Origin: BQJD01 sp965652415
Lineage (GTDB): Bacteria; Pseudomonadota; Gammaproteobacteria; Arenicellales; CAJQKF01
Reading direction: 5' to 3'
NCBI GenBank assembly: GCA_965652415.1
Contig: CBFGVH010000045.1
Coordinates: forward strand, 1-26,342
DNA length: 26,342 bases
The position numbers and the translations under genes are program-made. This document shows, one piece after another, positions 8,617 through 17,670 of the stretch. Within the stretch, counting starts at the first letter, position 1; the number at the start of each line of letters is the position of its first letter. The notes beneath the pieces are model-generated. The model searched no databases, was not told the DNA's origin, and worked only from the letters and a program-made list of their open reading frames with translations.

Positions 8617-9108
8617 ATGAATGCGCCAGCCTTCAGGCGGCCCAGGTCGATTCTGGTGGTCATCCACGATGGCAACGGGCGGGTGCTGCTGCTGCGCCGC
8701 GCCGATCTCGGATTCTGGCAGTCGGTGACCGGATCGCTCGATGCGGGTGAGGACGATCCGCGCCAGGCCGCAAGCCGCGAGATCGCCGAGGAGACGGGCC
8801 TCGACGTGCCCCCGGCGGCGCTTCGCGACTGGCGCGTCGAGCCCCATTTCCGCATCCTGCCCGAACTCGCGGCCCGCTTCGCACCGGGGACGACCTCGAA
8901 CGTCGAGCACCTGTACTCGGTGGCGGTCGGGGACGGGCGGGCGGTGCGGGCCGATCCCGCCGAGCATGACCGGATCGGTTGGTTCGACGCCGGGGACGCG
9001 CTCGCCATGAGCTGGTCGTGGAGCAATCGACTGGCGATTCGCCGGGTGCTCGGCGTCGGACCGGATCCCGACCCGGGCCGATTTCTCGGCGGCGGCCATT
9101 CAGCATAG
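8617..9108 (+). CDS. nudB: Dihydroneopterin triphosphate pyrophosphatase (Nudix)
   Basis: 163 residues. NudB removes pyrophosphate from dihydroneopterin triphosphate in folate synthesis. The Nudix helix runs from Gly39 (GSLDAGE) to REIAEETGL. The spacing between Glu45 and the RE pair is eight residues rather than the usual seven, so the box is one residue longer than the consensus. The start of the domain, RRPRSILVVIHD, and the late NVEHLYSVAV and HDRIGWFDAGDA segments agree with NudB. It lies 16 nt after aspS and before yebC, the usual gammaproteobacterial context, which supports NudB over other Nudix enzymes. Confidence 0.88.
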   Translation: MNAPAFRRPRSILVVIHDGNGRVLLLRRADLGFWQSVTGSLDAGEDDPRQAASREIAEETGLDVPPAALRDWRVEPHFRILPELAARFAPGTTSNVEHLYSVAVGDGRAVRADPAEHDRIGWFDAGDALAMSWSWSNRLAIRRVLGVGPDPDPGRFLGGGHSA

Positions 9109-9140
9109 AATCGCGGGTCGATTCGGCACGTTTCAATCCG

Positions 9141-9162
9141 CCCGGGGTGCCCACGCCCCGGG
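9141..9162 (+). other. GC-rich hairpin in the nudB-yebC gap
   Basis: CCCGGGGTG and CGCCCCGGG pair over 9 bp (one G:U) around a CCCA loop. No T-run follows, and yebC begins 30 nt later, so it is more likely an RNA-processing or stabilising hairpin than a full terminator. Confidence 0.35.
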
Positions 9163-9191
9163 AGAAGTCTTGAGGTAAACGAGGAGTCGCT

Positions 9192-9920
9192 ATGGCCGGT
9201 CACAGCAAATGGGCCAACATCAAGTTCCGCAAGGCCGCCCAGGACGCGCGGCGCGGCAAGCTGTTCACCAAGTTGATTCGCGAGATCACCGTCGCGGCGC
9301 GCGCCGGTGGCGGCGATGCCGACTCCAATCCGCGACTGCGTACCGCCATCGACAAGGCCCTGGCCGCCAACATGACCCGTGATACCATCGAACGGGCGAT
9401 TGCGCGCGGCGCCGGCGACAACGAGGGTGCCAACTACGAGGAGGTCCGCTACGAGGGCTACGGCCCGGGAGGCGTGGCCATCCTCGTGGAATGCGCCACC
9501 GACAACCGCAACCGCACGGTGAGCGAGGTGCGCCACGCGTTCAGCAAGAACGGCGGCAACCTTGGCACCGACGGCTCGGTGGCCTACCTGTTCTCCAAGA
9601 CCGGGCAGTTCGTGTTCGCACCCGGCAGCGACGAGGAGCGAATCATGGAAGAAGCGATCGCCGCCGGCGCCTCCGACGTCGAGATCAACGACGACGGCAG
9701 CATCGAGGTGCTGACCACGCCGGAGGAGTTCGAGGCGGTGAAGCATGCATTCCGCGACGCGGGGCTCGCGCCGGAAGTGGCCGAGGTCGTGCAGCGGCCG
9801 GCGACCGAGACCGAGCTGGCGGGGGAGGAGGCCGAGACGATCCAGAAGCTGATCGACATGCTGGAGGACCTGGACGATGTCCAGGAGGTGTACACGAACG
9901 CCGTGTTCGCGGACAGCTGA
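9192..9920 (+). CDS. yebC: YebC/PmpR-family protein
   Basis: 242 residues with the hallmark start MAGHSKWANIKFRKAAQDAR. The protein contains the three-domain YebC fold: conserved blocks include RAGGGDADSNPRLRTAIDKA, YEGYGPGGVAILVE, NRTVSEVRHAFSKNGGNLGT and the acidic end LEDLDDVQEVYTNA. YebC proteins act as transcriptional regulators in some species, and recent work on family members points to easing of ribosome stalling at proline stretches. Which applies here cannot be read from sequence. GAGGAG sits at 9180-9185, a good ribosome-binding site. A TAGAAT at 9106-9111, overlapping the nudB stop, could be a -10 box but has a weak -35. It precedes ruvC by 6 nt. Confidence 0.96.
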   Translation: MAGHSKWANIKFRKAAQDARRGKLFTKLIREITVAARAGGGDADSNPRLRTAIDKALAANMTRDTIERAIARGAGDNEGANYEEVRYEGYGPGGVAILVECATDNRNRTVSEVRHAFSKNGGNLGTDGSVAYLFSKTGQFVFAPGSDEERIMEEAIAAGASDVEINDDGSIEVLTTPEEFEAVKHAFRDAGLAPEVAEVVQRPATETELAGEEAETIQKLIDMLEDLDDVQEVYTNAVFADS

Positions 9921-9926
9921 CCGCTG

Positions 9927-10427
9927 ATGCGGGTGCTGGGAATCGATCCGGGCTCGCGTATCATGGGTCTCGGCGTGGTGGAAGGCGAGGGCGACGCGCT
10001 TACCTGCCTGCACAGCGCGAGCGTGCGTGCCGGCGACGGCGATCTCGCCGAACGCCTGCGGATCATCTTCGACGCCGTGGCTGATGTGGCCGAGCGCTTT
10101 CGCCCCGAGGTGGCAGCGGTCGAGCAGGTGTTCGTGGCCCGCAACGTGCGCTCGGCGCTGATTCTCGGGCACGCGCGCGGCGGTGCGATCAGCGCCGCGG
10201 TGACCCGCGGACTCGAGGTGGCCGAGTACTCGGCGCGCGAGATCAAGCTGGCGGTCGTCGGCGGCGGCGGCGCCGGCAAGGAACAGGTCCAGCACATGGT
10301 CCGGGTGCTGCTCGGCCTGCGCGAACCGCCGTCGGCCGACGCCGCGGACGCGCTGGCCTGCGCCATCTGTCACATTCACACCCGCGCCGGCGCCGGCCGG
10401 ATCGCCCTGAACGGAAAAGTGCAGTGA
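9927..10427 (+). CDS. ruvC: Holliday junction resolvase RuvC
   Basis: 166 residues. RuvC is the dimeric endonuclease that cuts Holliday junctions after RuvAB branch migration. All four metal-binding acidic residues of the E. coli enzyme are present at the same numbers: Asp7 (LGIDPGS), Glu66 (AAVEQVF), Asp138 and Asp141 (ADAADALA). The C-terminus is slightly shorter than in E. coli. The gene begins 6 nt after yebC, and its TGA overlaps the GTG start of ruvA, pointing to translational coupling. Confidence 0.97.
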   Translation: MRVLGIDPGSRIMGLGVVEGEGDALTCLHSASVRAGDGDLAERLRIIFDAVADVAERFRPEVAAVEQVFVARNVRSALILGHARGGAISAAVTRGLEVAEYSAREIKLAVVGGGGAGKEQVQHMVRVLLGLREPPSADAADALACAICHIHTRAGAGRIALNGKVQ

Positions 10428-11013
10428 TCGGCTTCATCGACGGTGTGCTGGTCGGCAAGCAGCCGCCGCACCTCGTGCTCAACGTCGGCGGCATCGGCTA
10501 CGAGGTCGAGGCGCCGATGACCGTCTTCTACGACCTGCCCGAGGTCGGCCAGCGGGTCGTGCTGCACACCCACCTGCAGGTGCGCGAGGACGCGCACAAG
10601 CTTTACGGTTTCGACTCGCTGCGCCAGCGAGACCTGTTCCGCAGCCTGCTCAAGGTGTCCGGCGTCGGACCGCGCGTGGCGCTGGCGATCCTCTCGGGCC
10701 TGTCCACCGACGATTTCGAACAGTGCATCGCCGACGGCGACATCGGCCGCCTCGTGCGCGTGCCGGGCATCGGCCGCAAGACCGCCGAGCGGCTGCTGGT
10801 GGAGATGCGCGACCGGCTGAAGGAACTCGCCGTTGCCCCCGACGGCGCGTCGGCGGCTACCGGTGGCGCCGAGCATGACGCCATGAGCGCCCTCGTGGCG
10901 CTGGGCTACAAGCCCGCGGAGGCGACCCGCGCGCTGCGCGCTGTGCGCAAACCCGGCATGAACAGCGAGGAGCTCATCCGCGGCGCCCTCGCCAGCCTCG
11001 CGAGAGTGAGCCC

Positions 11014-11017
<4 letters not shown>
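10424..11017 (+). CDS. ruvA: Holliday junction DNA helicase subunit RuvA
   Basis: 197 residues, starting with GTG in the 4-nt overlap GTGA with ruvC. RuvA tetramers bind the junction and load RuvB. Order of parts: N-terminal OB domain (MIGFIDGVLVGK to about residue 63), helix-hairpin-helix domain (LLKVSGVGPRVALAILSG and RVPGIGRKTAERLLVEM), then after a flexible Ala/Gly/Asp linker the C-terminal RuvB-contacting domain (ALVALGYKPAEATRALRAV). No deviation from the family is visible. Confidence 0.97.
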
Positions 11018-12063
<1,046 letters not shown>

Positions 12064-12133
12064 ACCGGACGGGTTCATGTTGCGTTCAGTTCCGCTCGGC
12101 TGAAATCATCGCGATAACGAGGCGCAACCCGAC

Positions 12134-12556
12134 TTGACCGCGGAACTGCCGTCCTTTGTGCTTCCGATTCGCGTGTACTACGAGGATACCGACGCGGCGG
12201 GCGTTGTATACTACGCGAACTACCTCAAGTACATCGAGCGAGCGCGCAGCGAGTGGCTGCGCTCAATGGGAGTAGAACTCGGCGAACTCGCGCAGAACGA
12301 GGGCGTCGTCTTTCCGGTTCGCTCGCTTCAAGCCAGCTACGAGAAACCGGCACGGCTGGGAGACGAGATCGCGGCCACCGCGCGGCTCGTCGCGTCAAGG
12401 CGCGCCAGCATCGAGCTCGCGCAGACCGTCGTCAGGGACGATGACCAACTGTTCAGTTGTCGCGTCCAGGTGGCCTGTGTAGATTCCGTCACGTTTCGGC
12501 CGAAGCCGATCCCGGCATCAATGCTAGACCAGGTACAGCAATGGAAAACGCAGTAG
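12134..12556 (+). CDS. ybgC: Tol-Pal-associated acyl-CoA thioesterase YbgC
   Basis: 140 residues, hotdog fold. YbgC hydrolyses acyl-CoA and is associated with phospholipid metabolism; the gene regularly heads the tol-pal cluster. The active-site block VYYEDTDAAGVVYYANYLKY contains Asp18, equivalent to the E. coli catalytic Asp. ERARSEWLR follows, as in the family. No ATG or GTG fits the conserved N-terminus, so I take the TTG at 12134, preceded by GAGG at 12119-12122. The 3' end overlaps tolQ by 16 nt, implying translational coupling. The 70-nt gap after ruvB shows no clear promoter. Confidence 0.93.
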   Translation: MTAELPSFVLPIRVYYEDTDAAGVVYYANYLKYIERARSEWLRSMGVELGELAQNEGVVFPVRSLQASYEKPARLGDEIAATARLVASRRASIELAQTVVRDDDQLFSCRVQVACVDSVTFRPKPIPASMLDQVQQWKTQ

Positions 12557-13263
12557 AAATAGGCGTTACCGGCGAGTCGTTGTCGATCATCGAGCTGATC
12601 CTCAACGCGAGCTTCCTGGTTCAGCTGGTGATGCTGATCCTGCTCGTCGCCTCCATCGTCTCGTGGACCATGATCTTCAACAAGTGGAGCGCCTTCAAGG
12701 CGTTGCGCGGGTCGAGCGAGGTCTTCGAGTCCGATTTCTGGTCGGGCGGCGAGCTCAGTCGGCTGTACCGCGAGTGGTCCTCCGACGAGCGGCGCATGAT
12801 CGGCATGGCCAACATCTTCGTGGCCGGCTACCGGGAATACAGCCGCCTGTCCTCCAGCGGTTCGATCACCCGCAGCGAGCTGGTCGACGGCGTTCACCGC
12901 GCCATGCGCGTCGCCCTGACCCGCGAGATCGAGGTGCTCGAATCGAGCCTGTCGTTCCTGGCCACGGTGGGGTCGACGAGCCCGTATATCGGTCTTTTCG
13001 GCACCGTGTGGGGAATCATGAACTCGTTTCGCTCCCTCGGCGCCATGCAGCAGGTCACTATCGCCACCGTGGCGCCCGGTATCTCCGAGGCGCTGATCGC
13101 CACCGCCATGGGCCTGTTCGCGGCCATTCCGGCGGTCATCGCCTACAACCGTTTCAGCAACACCGCCGAGCAGCTCGTCAGCCGCTACGAGGTATTCCTC
13201 GAGGAGTTCCTGAGCATCGTCAACCGCCAGGCGGCGCCGGCCGCGGCCCGCGCCCGGGGATAG
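12541..13263 (+). CDS. tolQ: Tol-Pal motor protein TolQ
   Basis: 240 residues, three membrane helices. TolQ with TolR forms the proton-driven inner-membrane motor that energises TolA, supporting outer-membrane constriction and stability. Helix 1 is at about residues 20-42 (FLVQLVMLILLVASIVSW). The conserved cytoplasmic start of helix 2, LATVGSTSPYIGLFGTVWGI, and helix 3, ATVAPGISEALIATAMGLFA, are typical of the MotA/TolQ/ExbB family. The ATG lies inside the end of ybgC, and tolR follows after 4 nt. Tight linkage to tolR, tolA, tolB and pal makes TolQ more likely than ExbB. Confidence 0.97.
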   Translation: MENAVEIGVTGESLSIIELILNASFLVQLVMLILLVASIVSWTMIFNKWSAFKALRGSSEVFESDFWSGGELSRLYREWSSDERRMIGMANIFVAGYREYSRLSSSGSITRSELVDGVHRAMRVALTREIEVLESSLSFLATVGSTSPYIGLFGTVWGIMNSFRSLGAMQQVTIATVAPGISEALIATAMGLFAAIPAVIAYNRFSNTAEQLVSRYEVFLEEFLSIVNRQAAPAAARARG

Positions 13264-13267
13264 ACGC

Positions 13268-13696
13268 GTGTACGTGCCGTCAAGGCGCCGTGTCAAGCGC
13301 CAGATGAGCGAGATCAACGTGGTGCCGTACATCGACGTGATGCTGGTGCTGCTCGTGATCTTCATGGTCACCGCCCCGCTTCTGACCGAGGGCGTCAAGG
13401 TCGACCTGCCGGTGGCGAGCTCTGAGCCCGTGGAAACCGAGACGGTCGAGCCGTTCGTACTTACCGTCGATCGCGAAGGTCGCTACTACGTCAACGAGGA
13501 CGAGACGCCCGCAGCCGAAGGGCGTGAAGTGCGGGTCAAGGCCGCGGCAGTACTGCGCAACAACCCGGACGTGCCGTTTCTCGTCCGCGGCGACGGACAG
13601 GTTTCCTACCAGGCGATCATCGAGGCCATCACGCTGCTGCGCGAGGCCGGCGTGCCGAGCGTCGGACTGGTGACACAGGACCCGCCGGAAAGCTGA
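13268..13696 (+). CDS. tolR: Tol-Pal motor protein TolR
   Basis: 142 residues, GTG start. TolR is the single-pass partner of TolQ with a periplasmic peptidoglycan-binding domain. After a basic start, MSEINVVPYIDVMLVLLVIF holds the conserved Asp23 in the membrane helix, the same number as in E. coli and thought to be on the proton path. The periplasmic domain (about 45-142) has the ExbD/TolR pattern VKVDLP, FVLTVDREGRYYVNE and VPFLVRGDGQVSYQAII. The start 4 nt after tolQ and the end 6 nt before tolA indicate cotranscription. Confidence 0.97.
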   Translation: MYVPSRRRVKRQMSEINVVPYIDVMLVLLVIFMVTAPLLTEGVKVDLPVASSEPVETETVEPFVLTVDREGRYYVNEDETPAAEGREVRVKAAAVLRNNPDVPFLVRGDGQVSYQAIIEAITLLREAGVPSVGLVTQDPPES

Positions 13697-13702
13697 TCCG
13701 CC

Positions 13703-14791
13703 GTGTCGCGAAGTCCGCTCAATCGGGGCACCACGACGCGCTCGGTGATCTTTGCCGTCGGCGTGCACCTGCTGTTCCTGCTCGCCATCGGCGTGAGCCT
13801 GAACTTCAGCCCGCATTTCCTGAAATCCGGCGGCACGCCGCCGGTGCAGGCGACAGTGGTGACCGAGTCGGAGCTGCAGCAGGAGCTGGCGCGAATCAAC
13901 GAGGAAGAGCTCCAGAAGGAGCAGGAGGCCGAGCGGCGCGAGGCCGAACTCGAGCGCATCCGCGAGGAGGCTCGTCAGCTGGAAGAGCAGCGCAAGGCCG
14001 AGGAGGAGCGTCTCAAGCAAGTCGAGGCGGAGCGCCAGGCCGAGGAACAGCGCAGGCTCGAGGCGGAGCGCGAGCGCGAGGAAGCCGAGCGCCAGGCGCG
14101 CGAGCTCGAGCAGCAGCGACAGGCCGAGGCCGAGCGACTGAAAAAGCTCGAACTCGAGCGCCAGCGACAGGAGGAGGAAGCCGAGCGGCAGCGCCAGGAG
14201 GAAGCTGAACGCCAGCGGCTTGAAGAGGAGCGGCGCCAGGCGGAGGAGGCCGAGCGCCAGCGTATCGAGGAGGAGCGCCGCCAGGCCGAGGAGGCGGAGA
14301 AGCAGCGTCTCGCCGAGGAGCAGCGGCAGCGCGAGGAAGAGGAGCGCCGTCGGCGCGAGGCCGAGGAACGCCAGCGCCAGGAGGAGGCCGAGCGCCAGCG
14401 CCTGGAGGAGGAGCGCCGTCAGCGCGAGGAGGCCGAGCGTCAGCGCCTTGAAGAGGAGCGGCGCATCCAGGCCGAGATCGAGCGCGAGCAGACTCAGAAC
14501 GAGGCCTATGATGCCCTGTCGGCGATGTTCGGGCTGATCAAGGAGAAGGTCAGCCGCAACTGGAACCGGCCCGCGGGTGCGGGTACGGGGCTCGTGGTGG
14601 TCATACAGGTGCGTGTCACGCGCAGCGGCGAGGTGGTATCCGCGGATATCGTGCAGTCAAGCGGCAATGAATTGTTCGACGATTCAACCCTGCGCGCGGT
14701 GCTGAAGGCTTCTCCCTTGCCCTTGCCGAGCGATCCGAAATATTATGAGTTCATCAGCACCTTCAATTTCCGCTTCAATCCCGAAGGGTAG
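13703..14791 (+). CDS. tolA: Tol-Pal inner-membrane linker TolA
   Basis: 362 residues, GTG start. Domain I is one membrane helix near residues 12-34, including the conserved Ser and His (SVIFAVGVHLLFL). Domain II (about 50-265) is a very long Glu/Arg/Gln coiled coil that spans the periplasm. Its last part is built of 15-residue units of the type EEAERQRLEEERRQR. Domain III (about 267-362) is the globular C-terminus that contacts TolB, Pal and, in other bacteria, phage and colicin proteins: YDALSAMFGLIKEKVSRNW to FISTFNFRFNP. It transmits TolQR energy to Pal. Confidence 0.96.
   Translation: MSRSPLNRGTTTRSVIFAVGVHLLFLLAIGVSLNFSPHFLKSGGTPPVQATVVTESELQQELARINEEELQKEQEAERREAELERIREEARQLEEQRKAEEERLKQVEAERQAEEQRRLEAEREREEAERQARELEQQRQAEAERLKKLELERQRQEEEAERQRQEEAERQRLEEERRQAEEAERQRIEEERRQAEEAEKQRLAEEQRQREEEERRRREAEERQRQEEAERQRLEEERRQREEAERQRLEEERRIQAEIEREQTQNEAYDALSAMFGLIKEKVSRNWNRPAGAGTGLVVVIQVRVTRSGEVVSADIVQSSGNELFDDSTLRAVLKASPLPLPSDPKYYEFISTFNFRFNPEG
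14381..14470 (+). repeat. Tandem 45-nt repeats inside tolA
   Basis: Two 45-nt units, 14381-14425 and 14426-14470, both encode EEAERQRLEEERR plus two variable residues. They differ by only a few bases. Related, more diverged 15- or 16-residue units precede them from about 14240. They form the coiled-coil stalk and could vary in number by slippage or recombination. Confidence 0.7.
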
Positions 14792-14794
14792 CCC

Positions 14795-16108
14795 ATGACC
14801 CGGATTCTCCGACGCCTCCCCCGTTTCCTTGCGCTCGCCGCGGCCCTCGCGGCCGCACCGGCATCGGCGCAGCTCACCATCGAGATCACCGAGGGCGTCG
14901 ACGCCGGCATCCCGATCGCCGTGGTGCCGTTCGAGTGGACCGGCTCGCAGCCGCTGCCGCAGCAGATCGCCGACATCGTCGATGCCAACCTGCAGCGCAG
15001 CGGCCGCTTCGACGTCAAGTCGCGCGAGGATTTCCTGGAAACGCCCCACGAGCACACCGACATCAGCTACCGCAACTGGCGCCTGCTCAAGGCCGAGGCG
15101 CTGGTGATCGGCCGCGTGCGCGCCGCGGCCCCGGGGCGCTACGAGATTCGCTTCCAGCTCATGGACGTCTACAAGGAGCAGCAGCTCGCCGGCTACCAGT
15201 TCGTGGTCGAGGCCGACAAGCTGCGCAAGGTGGCGCACCAGATCAGCGACATCGTCTACGAGCGGCTCACCGGCAAGCCGGGTGCGTTCGACACCCGCAT
15301 CGCTTATGTCACGGTGCAGTCCGAGGCCAGCTCCGGCAATCGCTACCTGTTGATGGTGGCCGACTCCGACGGCTACGGCGCCCGCGAGATCCTGTCCTCC
15401 ACCCAGCCGGTCATGTCGCCGGCATGGGCGCCGGATGGCAATCGGCTGGCGTACGTCTCGTTCGAATCGCGGCGCTCCATGGTCTATGTTCAGGATGTCA
15501 CCACCGGCGACCGCCGGCTGATCGCCGATTTCGAGGGCCTCAACAGCGCCCCGGCATGGTCGCCTGACGGACGCCGGCTCGCCATTACCCTGTCGCGCGA
15601 CGGCAATCCCGAGATCTACGTGATGAACCTCGAAGGCGGCTCCCTGGAACGCCTGACCAATCACGGCGCCATCGACACCGAACCGGCGTGGTCGCCGGAC
15701 GGCAGTCATATCGTGTTTACCTCGGACCGCGCAGGCAAGCCACAGATCTACCGGATGCCCGCATCGGGCGGCGAACCCACCCGGCTGACTTTCGAGGGCA
15801 ACTACAACGCCCGTGCATCGTTCAGCCCCTCGGGCGACCGGCTGGTGCTGGTCACCAACCAGGGCGGCGGTTATCGGATCGGCGTGTTTCATGTCGCCAA
15901 CAAGGCGTTGCAGGTGCTCACCGATTCGAGTCTCGACGAGTCTCCGACGTTTGCACCCAACGGCGACATGATTCTTTACGCCAGCCAGGTCGGCGGGCGT
16001 GGCGTTCTGGCCGCGGTTTCCTCCGACGGACGCGTCAAGCAGCGACTCAGGTTTCTCGACGGAGCAGTTCGCGAGCCGGCCTGGTCACCCTTCAATCAAA
16101 AGCTCTAA
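14795..16108 (+). CDS. tolB: Tol-Pal periplasmic protein TolB
   Basis: 437 residues. A signal peptide (hydrophobic core LALAAALAAAPASA) precedes the mature protein from about residue 26. The N-terminal domain (about 27-165) carries the segment that binds TolA; the rest is a beta-propeller of TolB/WD40-like blades, seen as repeats of PAWSPDGRRLA and PAWSPDGSHIVFTSDRAGKP. TolB bridges TolA and Pal in the periplasm. It starts 3 nt after the tolA stop, with GAAGG in the tolA end serving as ribosome-binding site, and is followed 11 nt later by pal. Confidence 0.97.
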   Translation: MTRILRRLPRFLALAAALAAAPASAQLTIEITEGVDAGIPIAVVPFEWTGSQPLPQQIADIVDANLQRSGRFDVKSREDFLETPHEHTDISYRNWRLLKAEALVIGRVRAAAPGRYEIRFQLMDVYKEQQLAGYQFVVEADKLRKVAHQISDIVYERLTGKPGAFDTRIAYVTVQSEASSGNRYLLMVADSDGYGAREILSSTQPVMSPAWAPDGNRLAYVSFESRRSMVYVQDVTTGDRRLIADFEGLNSAPAWSPDGRRLAITLSRDGNPEIYVMNLEGGSLERLTNHGAIDTEPAWSPDGSHIVFTSDRAGKPQIYRMPASGGEPTRLTFEGNYNARASFSPSGDRLVLVTNQGGGYRIGVFHVANKALQVLTDSSLDESPTFAPNGDMILYASQVGGRGVLAAVSSDGRVKQRLRFLDGAVREPAWSPFNQKL

Positions 16109-16119
16109 AGGAGAGACAG

Positions 16120-16659
16120 ATGCGAAAAGTGAACACGATAGTCATCCTGCTGGCCGCCGCTCTGGCTCTGGCAGCGTGCAAGAGAACCCCGGTGCAGGAC
16201 GGAGTCGCGGTCGATGACGCCAGCATGGGAGCCGACGGCGCCAGCTCCTCGGGACTCGGTGCCGACGGCAGCATGAGCGGCACCGGGTTCAACGGCGACG
16301 GCATGAGCGGCGCCGACGGCGATCCGCTGAGCAAGCGCGTGGTGTACTTCGAGTACGACAGCAGCCTGCTGTCGCCCGAAGGCCAGGCGATTGCCGAGGC
16401 GCATGCCAACTACCTGCTTTCCAACCCGGGCGTGAGCCTGGTGCTCGAAGGCCATGCCGACGAGCGCGGCACCCGCGAGTACAACCTCGCTCTCGGCGAG
16501 GATCGGGCCAAGTCTGTGGGCCAGTTCATGCAGGCCATGGGCGTTCAGTCCGGACGCGTTCGCACGGTGTCCTACGGCGAGGAGCGGCCCGTCGCTCTCG
16601 GGCACGACGAGAGCGCGTGGAGCCTGAATCGCCGCGTGGAAATTCTCTACGGAAACTGA
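16120..16659 (+). CDS. pal: Peptidoglycan-associated lipoprotein Pal
   Basis: 179 residues. The lipobox LAAC puts the lipidated Cys at residue 20, anchoring the protein in the outer membrane. A Gly/Ser/Asp-rich linker with repeated GADG/GDGMSG motifs covers about 25-68. The OmpA-like domain follows: VVYFEYDSSLLSPEG, LEGHADERGTREYNLALGED with the diaminopimelate-binding Asp and Arg, and SLNRRVEI at the end. Pal ties the outer membrane to peptidoglycan and is moved by Tol. AAAGGAGAG just before the ATG at 16120 is a strong ribosome-binding site. Confidence 0.97.
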   Translation: MRKVNTIVILLAAALALAACKRTPVQDGVAVDDASMGADGASSSGLGADGSMSGTGFNGDGMSGADGDPLSKRVVYFEYDSSLLSPEGQAIAEAHANYLLSNPGVSLVLEGHADERGTREYNLALGEDRAKSVGQFMQAMGVQSGRVRTVSYGEERPVALGHDESAWSLNRRVEILYGN

Positions 16660-16673
16660 CAGCGGCTCGAGCT

Positions 16674-16703
16674 GGACGGGTAGCGCCCCGGTGCTGCCCG
16701 TCC
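16674..16703 (+). other. Strong hairpin between pal and cpoB
   Basis: GGACGGGTAGC (16674-16684) pairs with GCTGCCCGTCC (16693-16703) over 11 bp with one G:U and an 8-nt loop. It begins 15 nt after the pal stop. There is no T-run, so partial termination or 3'-end protection of the abundant pal mRNA is more likely than full termination. Confidence 0.5.
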
Positions 16704-16737
16704 GGTCACCGCACCGAACAGCCATGAAGGGGGACCG

Positions 16738-17670
16738 ATGACACGCATCCACCGCATGGCGGCGCTGGCAGGCGCCTGCCTCGTCATATCCGGCTGCGCC
16801 GGGATGATGCCCTCGCAGCGCGCGCCCGCGCCGGCGCCCTCCGCAGGCGGCGCCAATGCCGACGTCGTTCGCGCGCTTTCCGATGTACAGAACCTGCAGG
16901 TCGAGGTCCGTGAACTGCGCGATCGTGTCGAGCGTCAGGAGTTCGAACTCGAACGGCTGAGGAATCGCCAGCGCGACCTCTACGACGACCTCGACCAGCG
17001 GTTGAGGGCGGCCGAGCGCGATTCGATGCAGTCGCAATCCACGGCCGGCGCACTCGCTCCGTCGGGTACCACTTTGCCCACCATCGGCGGCGAGTCGGCC
17101 GGCGTCATCCAGGGTCGGGCGGTGGCGCCCTCGGGCGAGACCGGCGACCTTCAACTGCCGACCATCGGTGAACCATCGAGCGGGGACGGCGCGCCCGCAT
17201 CGTCGGGCGATATCGCCATCGAGCAGCCCGCGATAGACACCGCCGGTGCGGCCGTAGCGGCGACGCCGCCGCAACCGGTGAGCAACGACGCGCAAGGTGC
17301 CTACGACCAGGCGTTCTCGCTGCTCAAGCAGAGCCGCTACAACGACGCCATCGAGGCGTTCGAGGCCTATATCCAGGACTACCCGGTCAACGACCTCACC
17401 GACGACGCCTACTACTGGCTCGCCGAGGCGCGTTACGTCACGCGGGAGTTCGAGGCCGCCCTGAATGGCTTTCGTACCGTGACCACCAACTTCCCCGAGT
17501 CGCAACGAGTGCCCGCGTCGTATCTCAAGATCGGCTACATACAGTACGAAATCGGCGCCTACGAGGACGCACGCGAGACGCTTAGCTACATCATGAAAAA
17601 CTTCCCCACGCACCGGGTGGCGGTGTCGGCGGAAACGCGCCTGAAGAAGATGGACCGGGAAGGGCGCTGA
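16738..17670 (+). CDS. cpoB: Cell division coordinator CpoB, lipoprotein form
   Basis: 310 residues. CpoB (YbgF) links Tol with the PBP1B peptidoglycan synthase during constriction. A short signal sequence ends ISGC with Cys20, a good lipobox, so this version is probably a lipoprotein; the E. coli protein has an ordinary cleaved signal. Residues about 40-80 are a trimerising coiled coil (VEVRELRDRVERQEFELERL). A low-complexity linker (about 95-180) contains the motif LPTIG twice. The C-terminal domain (about 185-310) has tetratricopeptide repeats: AYDQAFSLLKQSRYNDAIEA, then DDAYYWLAEARYV and PASYLKIGYIQYEIGAYEDA. It ends the tol-pal cluster. Confidence 0.94.
   Translation: MTRIHRMAALAGACLVISGCAGMMPSQRAPAPAPSAGGANADVVRALSDVQNLQVEVRELRDRVERQEFELERLRNRQRDLYDDLDQRLRAAERDSMQSQSTAGALAPSGTTLPTIGGESAGVIQGRAVAPSGETGDLQLPTIGEPSSGDGAPASSGDIAIEQPAIDTAGAAVAATPPQPVSNDAQGAYDQAFSLLKQSRYNDAIEAFEAYIQDYPVNDLTDDAYYWLAEARYVTREFEAALNGFRTVTTNFPESQRVPASYLKIGYIQYEIGAYEDARETLSYIMKNFPTHRVAVSAETRLKKMDREGR

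Noticed and set aside
12085..12118. A TTCAG/CTGAA repeat and a GATAAC that might be a promoter for ybgC.
   Set aside because: The arms are only 5 bp and no -35/-10 pair with proper spacing could be placed.
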